From Mycobacterium dioxanotrophicus (GTDB lineage: Bacteria; Actinomycetota; Actinomycetes; Mycobacteriales; Mycobacteriaceae), in the NCBI RefSeq assembly GCF_002157835.1, contig NZ_CP020809.1, forward strand, positions 2,232,001 to 2,296,000: DNA of 64,000 bases, in the 5' to 3' direction. The translations under genes and the position numbers were made by a program. Numbering within the stretch: position 1 is the stretch's first letter; each line of letters opens with the position of its first letter. This document shows, in pieces, positions 43,116 to 53,200 of this stretch. The notes beneath the pieces are model-generated. The model did no database searches. It saw only the letters and a list, made by a program, of their open reading frames with translations, and was not told the DNA's origin.

Positions 43116-43189
43116 GCGAAAGTGCCTGTCCTGCAAGGGATAATTGGACTTCTCTAGGGTTCAACCATCCTGACGGGAAGGCACTTCGC
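43116..43189 (+). promoter_or_regulatory. Subterminal inverted repeat before the transposase start
   Basis: GCGAAAGTGCC (43116-43126) pairs with GGCACTTCGC (43180-43189), ending two bases before the GTG. The same arrangement exists in the second IS copy (60005-60075 region). In RNA it would hide the ribosome site of the transposase. Confidence 0.5.
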
Positions 43190-43191
43190 AG

Positions 43192-44591
43192 GTGAAGAGT
43201 ATCGCGGCCGCATCGCGGGTGAAAGTGTCAGCCGACGGCCACGGGGTCGTGTCGCACGCCGGGATGGGCCTACTGCGGGAACTGGCCGACCGGACCGGGT
43301 TATCAGCGCAGGTCACCGGGGCTTTGGCCGACACCTACCGCGGGCCGTGGAGCTACGCACCCGGCGAGGTGTTCGCTGATCTGGCCGCGGCGGTCGCCGA
43401 CGGCGCGGACTGCATTGACGGGGTCGGCCAACTGTGCGGCGACCGTGAGCACGCGTTCGGCGCGAAAGCCTCCACGACCACGATGTGGCGGCTGGTCAAT
43501 GAGCGCATCGACGCTGCACACCTGCCTGCGGTGCGCGCGGCCCGCGCCAGCGCGCGGGCGGCGGCCTGGGCCGCCGGTGCGGCCCCGAACCGGGTGGCTG
43601 GCTGCACATCGACATCGACGCCACCCTGGTGATCGATCACTCCGACAACAAACACGGCGCGACGCCGACCTGGAAGAAGTCGTTCGGGCACCATCCGCTG
43701 CTGGCGTTCCTGGACCGCCCGAGATCGCCGGCGGGAAGCCCTGGCCGGGCTGCTGCGCAGCGGCAACGCGGGCTCCAACACCGCCAGCGACCACGTCATC
43801 GTCCTGGCCCAGGCGCTGGCAGCGCTGCCCGCGCCGTGGCGGCCCGACTCGAGTCGTGGCGGTGATCCCGACCGGCCCAGGTGCTGGTGCGTTGCGACAC
43901 CGCCGGAGCCACCCACCGATTCGCCGACGCCTGCCGTGAGCAGGGGTCGGATTCTCCTTCGGCTACCCGTCGACGCCCGCGTCCAGGACGCCGTGGACAC
44001 ACTCAACCTTGCCGAGGGCTGGTACCCGGCCATCGACACCGACGGTGGGCTGCGCGACGGCGCCTGGGTCGCCGAGGCCACCACCTTGGTCAACCTCAAC
44101 AGCTGGCCGCCGGGCACCCGGCTGATCCTGCGCAAAGAGAGACCGCATCCCGGCGCCCAGCTGCGGTTCACCGACACCGACGGGATGCGCGTCACCGCGT
44201 TCATCACCGACACACCGCCCGGTGTCGTGGCCGGCCAAGTCGCCGGCCTGGAGTTGCGGCACCGCCAGCACGCCCGCGTCGAGGACCGCATCCGCGAACT
44301 CAAGAACGCCGGCCTGCGCAACCTGCCGTGTCACGGCTTCTGGGCCAACGCCGCCTGGCTCGAGATCGTCCTGGCCGCCGCCGACCTGGTCATCTGGGCA
44401 CGGCTCATCGGATTCACCAGTGATCCGACGCTGGCCCGCGCCGAGATCGCCACGTTCCGCTACCGCGTGCTGCACGTCGCGGCCCGCATCACCCGCGGCG
44501 CCGCCAACTCCGGCTGCGCATCGACGCCACCTGGCGCTGGGCCACCTCGATCGCGACCGCCTGGCAGACGATCCGCACCGCCTTCGGATAA
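43192..44591 (+). pseudogene. IS1380-family transposase, frameshifted
   Basis: Comparison with the copy at 60077-61482 shows the same protein, but broken at several places. There is a -1 frame change near 43590 (shared with the other copy), loss of one C in a C-run and one G in a G-run near 43719-43735, a further deletion near 43930, and another frame change near 44505. Conserved pieces remain readable: TWKKSFGHHPLLAFLDRP, RCDTAGAT, LNLAEGWYPAI, RHRQHARVEDRIREL. Changes in homopolymers could partly be sequencing errors, but their number argues for a dead gene. Confidence 0.88.
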
Positions 44592-44787
44592 CAGCCGGCC
44601 TCCTGACCGATCGATCACGAAAGACATACCGGCCCTAGGAAAGCCCGCCCCACCCGGCGACACGGGACCAACCCACCATGCCCTGTGACCGCAGACGTCA
44701 CCCGACCAACCATCACGCCCTACAGATCCACCGCCATCACCATCGACGAAAAATCCGGGCTCATCGTCGGCTCCTTGATCTCGTGAC

Positions 44788-45876
44788 TCAACCGTCGAGG
44801 TGGTGGACTGCGGATTCCGGCCAGGTCAGGGTGATCGCCGAACCGTGCGCCAGATCGCTGGGCAGACCGGCGGTGGCCGTGAGGACGTTGGCCGCCAACG
44901 AGACTCCGGTGGCGGTTCGTGCCGCGACGCGGGTCAGCGGACCGGCATAGATGATCTCGGTCACCGTGGCGTCTACGGCGCGGTACCCCGGCGCTGCGGG
45001 TGTGTTGTTGTGCTGCACCGAGATTCGTTCGGGCCGCACAGCAAGCGTCCCGGATCTGCCGAACACGGTCTCGGCATCGGCGCCCTCGAGGACGTTGGAG
45101 GTGCCGACGAAATCGGCGACGAACCGGTTGGCGGGCCGGTCATAGACGTCGCGCGCGGCGCCCACCTGTTCGATGCGGCCGGCGTTGAACACCGCGAGCC
45201 GGTCGCACAGGGTGAGGGCCTCATCCTGGTCGTGGGTGACGATGACGAAGGTGATGCCGACCTCACGCTGGATCGCCTTCAGCTCGACCTGCATCTGCTC
45301 GCGCAGCTTGAGATCCAGCGCACCGAGCGGCTCGTCGAGCAGCAACACGCGTGGCCGGCCGACGAGAGCCCGGGCCAGCGCCACCCGCTGGCGCTGACCG
45401 CCGGACAACTGGGCCGGCCGGCGCGGCGCCTGGTCGGTCAGCCGCACCATGTCCAGCGCGTCGGCGGTGCGCCTGCGCCGTTCGGCTTTGGGCACGCCCT
45501 TGACCCGCAGACCGTATTCGACGTTCTGGGCGACAGTCAGGTGGGGAAACAGCGCGTATTCCTGGAAAACGGTGTTGACGTCGCGTTTTCGCGCCGGTAC
45601 CGAGGTGACGTCGAGGCCACCGAGCCGAATGGTGCCTGCGGTGGGTTCCTCGAAACCGGCGATCATCCGCAGCACGGTGGATTTCCCCGAACCGGATGGG
45701 CCGAGGATCGCGAACAGTTCTCCATCGGCGATCGACAGGTCGGCCGACTCGACCGCGACCACGGAGTGCCGGGCATCGCCGAACACCTTGCGCACGCCGA
45801 CGAGTTCGATGCGCGGTTCGGTGCCGGAGGGCGCGCCGGGGGTATCGGGCGGTGAGCTGACCATCCCCGAGGACAT
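44788..45876 (-). CDS. potA: Polyamine-type ABC transporter ATP-binding protein
   Basis: 362 aa. Walker [10 protein letters not shown] is near residue 60, Q-loop [10 protein letters not shown] near 104, signature [15 protein letters not shown] near 157, Walker [12 protein letters not shown] near 178, switch His in VTHDQDEA, and a C-terminal TOBE-type regulatory domain. First gene of the operon, but now separated from potD by the 1.7-kb IS. TACGAT eight bases before the ATG (45890-45885) fits a leaderless promoter. Originally its stop lay 23 bases before the potD ATG. Confidence 0.93.
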   Translation of the reverse strand: MSSGMVSSPPDTPGAPSGTEPRIELVGVRKVFGDARHSVVAVESADLSIADGELFAILGPSGSGKSTVLRMIAGFEEPTAGTIRLGGLDVTSVPARKRDVNTVFQEYALFPHLTVAQNVEYGLRVKGVPKAERRRRTADALDMVRLTDQAPRRPAQLSGGQRQRVALARALVGRPRVLLLDEPLGALDLKLREQMQVELKAIQREVGITFVIVTHDQDEALTLCDRLAVFNAGRIEQVGAARDVYDRPANRFVADFVGTSNVLEGADAETVFGRSGTLAVRPERISVQHNNTPAAPGYRAVDATVTEIIYAGPLTRVAARTATGVSLAANVLTATAGLPSDLAHGSAITLTWPESAVHHLDG

Positions 45877-45884
45877 GGTGGGTC

Positions 45885-45890
45885 ATCGTA
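45885..45890 (-). promoter_or_regulatory. Probable -10 element of potA (leaderless)
   Basis: TACGAT on the minus strand, eight bases before the ATG at 45876, with no ribosome site between. Two direct copies of TGTGAATA (45977-45984 and 46013-46020) lie further upstream in the shared gap. Confidence 0.4.
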
Positions 45891-46035
45891 GGGATTCGTC
45901 GGTCCTGGCGGGGCGCCATTGCCGATTTCGTACCACGGAGCCCCTGTCGCGACGGATTCGGTGCCTTCGGCCCGGGTGTGAATACTGAAAGAGATGTGGC
46001 CAGTGGCGTTGATGTGAATATTGGGACACCTGTCG

Positions 46036-46041
46036 TAATCT
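46036..46041 (+). promoter_or_regulatory. Probable -10 element of the DUF1906 gene (leaderless)
   Basis: TAATCT followed by seven bases and the GTG at 46049; no ribosome site is present. This is the standard layout of mycobacterial leaderless genes. Confidence 0.5.
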
Positions 46042-46048
46042 GAGCTGC

Positions 46049-46762
46049 GTGTCGATGTCCCGGCGCGAGCTGCTCAGATGTGCCGCCGCTGCACCCGCGC
46101 TGCTCGGGCTGGGCGAGCTGGCTGCCGCGCCACCGGCTGCCGCCGCGCCGTTGGGCGTCCTGCTCGACTACGCCGCCGGCGTCATCAAGGCCTCCGACAT
46201 CCGATCGGCGGGCGCTCTCGGTGCGATCCGCTACGTGTCCGATCGCCGCCCGGGCGGGGCCTGGATGCTCGGCAAGCCGATCCAGCTGCCAGAGGCTCGG
46301 GACCTCTATCAGGGTGGTCTGAAGATCGTGTCCTGCTACCAGTACGGCAAGCAGGACAGTGCCGACTGGCTCGGCGGGCAGGCTGCGGGCGTGCAGCATG
46401 CCAAACGGGGTTGGGATCTGCACGTTGCTGCGGGTGGTTCCTACGGCGCCCCGATCTACGCGTCCATTGACGACGACCCGACACCCCAGCAGTACAAAGA
46501 GCAGGTCGCACCGTATCTCCGGGGCTGGGAATCGGTGATCGGCCACCAGCGCACCGGGGTCTACGCGAATTCCAAGACCATCGAATGGGCGTTGCAGGAT
46601 GGGCTCGGCTCGTACTTCTGGCAGCACAACTGGGGATCGCCGGGAGGCGTCGCGCACCCGGCGGCGCATCTGCATCAGATCGAGATCGACAAGCGCAGCG
46701 TCGGGGGAGTTGGTGTCGACATCAACAACATCCTCAAGCCCCAGTTCGGCCAGTGGGACTAA
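46049..46762 (+). CDS. Tat-exported DUF1906 (glycoside-hydrolase-like) protein, Rv2525c homologue
   Basis: 237 aa. The N-terminus MSMSRRELLR followed by an Ala/Leu-rich core is a twin-arginine signal. The mature domain (GVLLDYAAGVIKASDI, AIRYVSDRRPGGAWMLGKP, YASIDDDPT, GVYANSKTIEWAL) is DUF1906, a TIM-barrel related to glycoside hydrolases. It matches the gene next to fas in M. tuberculosis, whose product is secreted by Tat and affects the cell wall. GTG start with a leaderless-type -10. Confidence 0.93.
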   Translation: MSMSRRELLRCAAAAPALLGLGELAAAPPAAAAPLGVLLDYAAGVIKASDIRSAGALGAIRYVSDRRPGGAWMLGKPIQLPEARDLYQGGLKIVSCYQYGKQDSADWLGGQAAGVQHAKRGWDLHVAAGGSYGAPIYASIDDDPTPQQYKEQVAPYLRGWESVIGHQRTGVYANSKTIEWALQDGLGSYFWQHNWGSPGGVAHPAAHLHQIEIDKRSVGGVGVDINNILKPQFGQWD

Positions 46763-47279
46763 ACATTACTGACTGGTAAGGTTTTCCAGCAAACTTTTTC
46801 GGTTCAGCCGTACGCTTCGCTTGACACTTTTGGTGCCATTGTCGACTGGCAACGTGCCGCTCGACGGCGTTTCGCGAGTCCTGAAATTTAGATAACGATT
46901 TGGTAACAATACTGCTTTGATCTGCACTGTTGGCCCTACTCGGCCGTAACCACCTGCCAGCAGGATGTTTGTACCGAATGCGTTCTGTCACTGTCGAACG
47001 CGGTGTTACGTCGCCGACGGTTACCCACGCGTAGAACTCGCCAGTAACCGATCTGCTGCGGAAATGCCCGCTAGTTCTTATGACAGTCTTAGTACGGCAG
47101 GGATGCACGCCCACCGTCCGGGTCCGAACTGGATGGGAGGCCATCCTTGGCCGGATTCGACGCTGAATCGCCGATGGCCTGACGCCTAGGGGGACACCCT
47201 CTGGGACCCCGACAGACATGGCAGGCATACGGCCACCCGTACGCGACAACACCCCAGCAGCACCGAGGAGATAGCGCCA
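46763..47279 (+). promoter_or_regulatory. Upstream region of fas
   Basis: 517 bases without a credible gene and more AT-rich than its surroundings. It holds TTGACA at 46821-46826 without a good -10 at standard spacing, and the inverted repeat GGATGG-GAGG-CCATCC (47131-47146). Mycobacterial fas is known to be controlled by the activator FasR; I cannot point to its site with certainty. Confidence 0.4.
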
Positions 47280-50200
47280 GTGACGATCTACGAACACGAC
47301 CGAGTGTCCGCCGACCGGAACGACGAGTCTGGATCCGACGGACGGACGGCCGATTCCGCTCAGGCACTCGTCGACCGCCTCAACGCTGGCGAGCCCTACG
47401 CGGTCGCCTTCGGCGGCCAGGGCAGCGCTTGGCTGGAGACCCTTGAAGAACTGGTGTCCTCGGCCGGTATCGAGGCCGAACTGGCGACCCTGGCCGGCGA
47501 GGCCGAGCTGATGCTCGAGCCGATCGCCGCCGAACTCGTCGTGGTCCGCCCCATCGGCTTCGAGCCGTTGCAGTGGGTCCGCGCGCTGGCCTCCGAGGAG
47601 CCGGTGCCCTCGGCCAAGCAGCTGACGTCGGCCGCAGTATCCGTGCCGGGCGTCCTGCTGACCCAGATGGCCGCCATCCGTGCGCTGGCCCGCCAGGGTA
47701 TGGACCTGACCGCCACGCCGCCGGTGGCGGTTGTCGGGCACTCGCAGGGCGTGCTGGCCGTCGAGGCCCTCAAGGCCGCCGGCGCCAAGGACGTCGAAAT
47801 GCTGGCCCTGGCGCAGCTGATCGGTGCCGCGGGCACGCTCGTGGCCCGCCGTCGCGGTATCACCGTGCTCGGCGACCGTCCGCCGATGGTCTCGGTCACC
47901 AACGCCGAGCCCGAGCGCATCTACGAACTGCTCGAAGAGTTCTCCCAGGACGTCCGCACCGTGCTGCCGCCGGTGCTGTCCATCCGCAATGGCCGTCGTT
48001 CGGTCGTCATCACCGGCACGCCCGAGCAGCTGTCCCGGTTCGAGCTGTACTGCACCCAGATCGCCGAGAAGGAAGAAGCGGAGCGCAAGAGCAAAGTTCG
48101 CGGCGGCGCGGTCTTCGCCCCGATCTTCGATCCGGTGCAGGTCGAGGTCGGCTTCCACACCCCGCGGCTGTCCGACGGCATCGAGATCGTCGGCCGGTGG
48201 GCCGAGGCCGTCGGCCTCGACGTCACGCTCGCCAAGGCGATGACCGAGGCGATCCTGGTCGAGCAGGTGGACTGGGTCGACGAGATCACCGAGGTGCACG
48301 AGGCAGGCGCCCGCTGGATCCTCGACCTGGGCCCCGGCGACATCCTCACCCGCCTCACCGCTCCCGTCATCCGCGGACTCGGGGTGGGCATCGTGCCCGC
48401 CGCCACCCGCGGCGGCCAGCGCAACCTCTTCACCATCGGCGCGGTGCCCGAGGTGGCCCGCCCGTGGTCCAGCTACACCCCGACCCTGGTCACGCTGCCC
48501 GACGGCTCGGTCAAGCTCGAGACCAAGTTCACCCGGCTCACCGGACGCTCGCCGATCCTGCTCGCCGGTATGACCCCGACGACCGTCGACGCCAAGATCG
48601 TCGCGGCCGCCGCCAACGCAGGCCACTGGGCCGAACTGGCCGGTGGTGGTCAGGTCACCGAGCCCATCTTCAACGACCGCATGACCGAGCTCACCACGCT
48701 GCTGGAGCCCGGCCGCGCCATCCAGTTCAACACCCTGTTCCTCGACCCCTACCTGTGGAAGCTTCAGGTCGGCGGCAAGCGACTGGTCCAGAAGGCCCGG
48801 CAGTCCGGCGCCCCGATCGACGGCGTGGTCGTCAGCGCGGGCATCCCCGATCTGGAAGAGGCCGTCGAACTGATCGACGAGCTCAACGACGCAGGCATCA
48901 GCCATGTGGTCTTCAAGCCGGGCACCGTCGAGCAAATCCGCTCGGTGATCCGCATCGCCGCCGAGGCACCCACCAAGCCGGTGATCGTGCACATCGAGGG
49001 CGGTCGCGCCGGTGGCCACCACTCGTGGGAGGACCTCGACGACCTCCTGCTGACCACCTACTCCGAGCTGCGCAGCCGCTCCAACATCACCATCTGCGTC
49101 GGCGGTGGCATCGGCACGCCTGAGCAGGCCGCCGACTACCTGTCCGGCCGTTGGTCGGCCGGCCACGGCTACCCGCTGATGCCGGTCGACGGCATCCTCG
49201 TCGGCACCGCCGCGATGGCCGCGCTCGAGGCCACCACCAGCCCGCAGGTCAAGGAGCTGCTGGTCGCCACCCAGGGCACCGATCAGTGGGTGGGCGCCGG
49301 AAAGGCCCAGGGCGGCATGGCTTCCGGGCGCAGCCAGCTCGGTGCCGACATCCACGAGATCGACAACACCGCGTCGCGCTGCGGCCGGCTGCTCGACGAG
49401 GTCGCCGGTGACGCCGACGCCGTCGCGGCCCGCCGCGACGAGATCATCGCGGCCATGGCCGACACCGCCAAGCCCTACTTCGGCGATGTCGCCGAGATGA
49501 CCTACCTGCAGTGGCTGCGCCGCTACGTGGAGCTGGCCATCGGTGACGGCAACAGCACCGCCGACACCAAGCGCGATCACTCGCCGTGGCTCGACATCAC
49601 CTGGCGTGACCGCTTCGAGCAGATGCTCAAGCGTGCCGAGGCACGTTTGCACGCACAGGATTTCGGTCCGATCGAGACGCTGTTCGACAACGAGGAGCTG
49701 CTGGAGGATCCGAAGGGTGCGCTGGCCGCTCTCGTCGGCGCCTACCCGGATGCCGCGTCGGTGCAGCTGCACCCCGCCGACGTCCCGTTCTTCACCGAGC
49801 TGTGCAAGACGCTGGGCAAGCCGGTCAACTTCGTGCCGGTCATCGACAAGGACGTGCGCCGCTGGTGGCGCAGCGACTCGCTGTGGCAGGCGCATGACGC
49901 CCGCTACGCGGCCGACCAGGTGTGCGTCATCCCCGGCACCGCAGCCGTCGCCGGCATCACCCGCGTCGACGAGCCCGTCGGCGAGCTGCTGGACCGCTTC
50001 GAGCAGGCCGCCGTCGACGAAGCGCTGACCGCCGGAGTCCAGCCGGTGCCGGTGCTGTCCCGCCGGGCCCGTCGGGCCGGGGTCAGCGGCCCGCTGGCCG
50101 TCCTGCTCGACGCCCCCGACGTGCTGTGGGCCGGGCGTACCGCCACTAACCCGGTGCACCGCATCGCCCCGCCCGCCGACTGGCAGGTCCGCGAAGGGTC

Positions 50201-53200
50201 TGCAAACCGTTCCGCTTCGCATCCTTCGACCGGAGCCCGGCTCGAGGTCCTCGACGACACGCACGTCGTGCTCTCGGTGCCGCTTTCGGGCACCTGGATC
50301 GAGATCAAGTTCAGCCTGACCGACGCCGTGCGCAGCGGCGGCGCGCCGATCGTCTCCGTCGAGGACGCCTCGACCGCGATGCGGTCGGTGCTGGCCATCG
50401 CTGCCGGGGTCAGCGGCCCCGACGCGCTGCCGCCGGTGGTCGACTCGACCGCCACCGTGACGGTCGCCTGGGATCCGGAGACGGTCGCCGACCACACCGG
50501 TGTGACCGCCACTTTCGGCGCCCCGCTGGCCCCGACGTTGACCGTGGTTCCCGACGCACTGGTCGGCCGGTGCTGGCCCGCGGTGTTCGCCGCCATCGGA
50601 TCGGCGGTCACCGAGGACGGATTCCCGGTCGTCGAGGGCCTGCTGAGCCTGGTGCATCTGGACCACGCCGCGCAGCTGCTCGCTGCGCTGCCCACCGAGA
50701 ACGCCGAATTGACCGTCTCTGCAACGGCTTTGGCTGCCTACGACACCGAGGTCGGCCGGGTTGTCCCGGTTGAGGTGGTCGTGAAGTCGGCTGACGGAAC
50801 CGTGCTGGCCACGCTCGAAGAGCGCTTCGCCATCCGCGGGCGCACCGGTGATGCCGAGCTGACGGACCCGATCAAGGCCGGCGGCGCGATCTCCGACAAC
50901 GCCACCGACACCCCGCGTCGCCGTCGCCGCGACATCACCATCGGCGCACCGGTCGACATGCGGCCGTTCGCCGTGGTCTCCGGTGACCACAACCCGATCC
51001 ACACCGATCGGGCCGCCGCCCTGCTCGCCGGGCTGGAATCGCCCATCGTGCACGGCATGTGGCTCTCGGCCGCGGCTCAGCACGTGGCCACCGCCACCGA
51101 CGGCAAGCCGGCTCCGCCGGCCAAGCTGGTCGGCTGGACCGCCCGCTTCCTGGGCATGGTCAAGCCCGGTGACCAGGTCGACTTCCGCGTCGACCGGGTC
51201 GGAATCGACGTCGGCGCAGAGGTTCTCGAAGTGCAGGCGCGCATCGGCTCCGATCTGGTGATGTCGGCGACCGCACGGCTGGCCGCGCCCAAGACCGTCT
51301 ACGCATTCCCCGGCCAGGGCATTCAGCACAAGGGCATGGGCATGGAGGTCCGGGCCCGGTCCAAGGCGGCCCGCAAGGTGTGGGACTCGGCGGACAAGTT
51401 CACGCGCCAGACCCTCGGCTTCTCGGTGCTGCACGTGGTGCGGGACAACCCGACCAGCCTGATCGCCTCCGGCGTGCACTACCACCACCCGGACGGCGTG
51501 CTGTTCCTGACGCAGTTCACCCAGGTGGCCATGGCCACGGTGGCGGCGGCTCAGGTCGCCGAGATGCGTGAGCAGGGCGCCTTCGTCGAGGGTGCGATCG
51601 CCTGCGGTCACTCCGTCGGTGAGTACACCGCGCTGGCGTGCGTGTCGGGCGTGTACGAGCTCGAGGCGCTGCTTGAGGTGGTTTTCGCCCGCGGCGGCAA
51701 GATGCATGACATCGTCGAGCGTGACGCGCAGGGCCGGTCGGACTACCGACTGGCCGCCATCCGGCCGTCGCAGATCGACCTCGACGACGCAGACGTCAAG
51801 GACTTCGTCGCCGAGATCGCCGAGCGCACAGGCGAATTCCTGCAGATCGTGAACTTCAACCTCCGTGGTTCGCAGTACGCGATCGCCGGTACGGTGCGCG
51901 GTCTGGAAGCGCTGGAGGAAGAGGTCGAGCGGCGTCGCGAGCTTTCGGGCGGTCGCCGGTCGTTCATCCTGGTGCCCGGCATCGACGTGCCGTTCCACTC
52001 CAGCGTGCTGCGGGTGGGCGTCGACGACTTCCGTCGCAGCCTCGAGCGCGTGATGCCCAGCGACAAGGATCCGTCGCTGATCGTCGGCAAGTACATCCCG
52101 AACCTGGTGCCGCGGCCGTTCACCCTGGACAAGGACTTCATCCAGGAGATCCGCGACCTGGTCCCGGCCGAGCCGCTCGACGAGATCCTCGCCGACTACG
52201 ACACCTGGCGGAACGAGAAGCCGAAGGAGCTGTGCCGCAAGATCGTCATCGAGCTGCTGGCCTGGCAGTTCGCCAGCCCGGTGCGCTGGATCGAGACGCA
52301 GGACCTGCTGTTCATCGAGGAGGCCGCAGGCGGTCTCGGTGTCGAGCGGTTCGTCGAGATCGGCGTGAAGTCGGCCCCGACGGTCGCCGGCCTGGCCACC
52401 AACACGCTCAAGCTGCCCGAGTACTCGCACAGCACCGTCGAGGTGCTCAACAGCGAGCGCGACGCGGCCGTGCTGTTCGCCACCGACACCGATCCGGAAC
52501 CGGAACCTGAGGTCGACGAGGCCCCCGCGGCTCCGGCCGCCACCGAGGCGGCTCCCGCGGCCGCTGCGGCAGCCCCGGCTCCGGTCGCCGCATCCGGTGG
52601 TCCGCGTCCCGACGACATCACGTTCGATGCCTCCGATGCGACCGTGGCGCTCATCGCGCTCTCGGCCAAGATGCGCATCGACCAGATCGAGGCGCTGGAC
52701 TCCATCGAGCACATCACCGACGGTGCCTCGTCGCGCCGCAACCAGTTGCTGGTCGACCTGGGCTCCGAGCTGAACCTCGGCGCCATCGACGGCGCCGCGG
52801 AAGCCGACCTGGGCGCGCTGAAGGGACAGGTGAGCAAGCTCGCCCGTACCTACAAGCCGTTCGGCCCGGTGCTCTCGGATGCCATCAACGACCAGCTGCG
52901 GACCGTGTTCGGGCCGTCGGGCAAGCGTCCGGCCTACATCACCGAGCGGGTCACCAAGACCTGGGAGCTGGGTGCCGGCTGGGCCAAGCACGTCACCGTC
53001 GAGGTCGCGCTGGGAACCCGCGAGGGCAGCAGCGTGCGCGGTGGCGATCTGGGTGGTCTGCACCCGGGTGCGCTGGCCGACGCCGCCAGTGTCGACAAGG
53101 TGATCGACGCGGCCGTGGCCGCGGTCGGTGCCCGGCGCGGTGTGCCGGTGTCTCTGCCGTCGGCCGGCGGTGCCGGTGGCGGCGTGGTGGATTCGGCCGC

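Larger units (their letters stand above)
43072..44759. mobile_element. IS1380-family insertion sequence, copy 1 (inserted at the potD start codon)
   Basis: 1688 bp. Terminal inverted repeats CCCAGATTTTTCGGGGAT and CCCGGATTTTTCGTCGAT match at 15 of 18 positions. The flanks carry the 4-bp duplication CTCA (43068-43071 and 44760-44763), the length made by IS1380-family elements. The transposase inside is broken. A second, diverged copy is at 59957-61649. Confidence 0.93.

Noticed and set aside
43719..43735. Transposase breaks in IS copy 1 as pure sequencing errors
   Set aside because: Two are homopolymer length changes and could be errors, but further non-homopolymer deletions near 43930 and 44505 make a true pseudogene more likely.
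46734..53063. Very long open frame (2109 codons) on the minus strand under fas
   Set aside because: It is antisense to the well-supported fas gene, low in complexity (Arg, Gly, His, Val) and has no domain. It is a by-product of high G+C at third codon positions.
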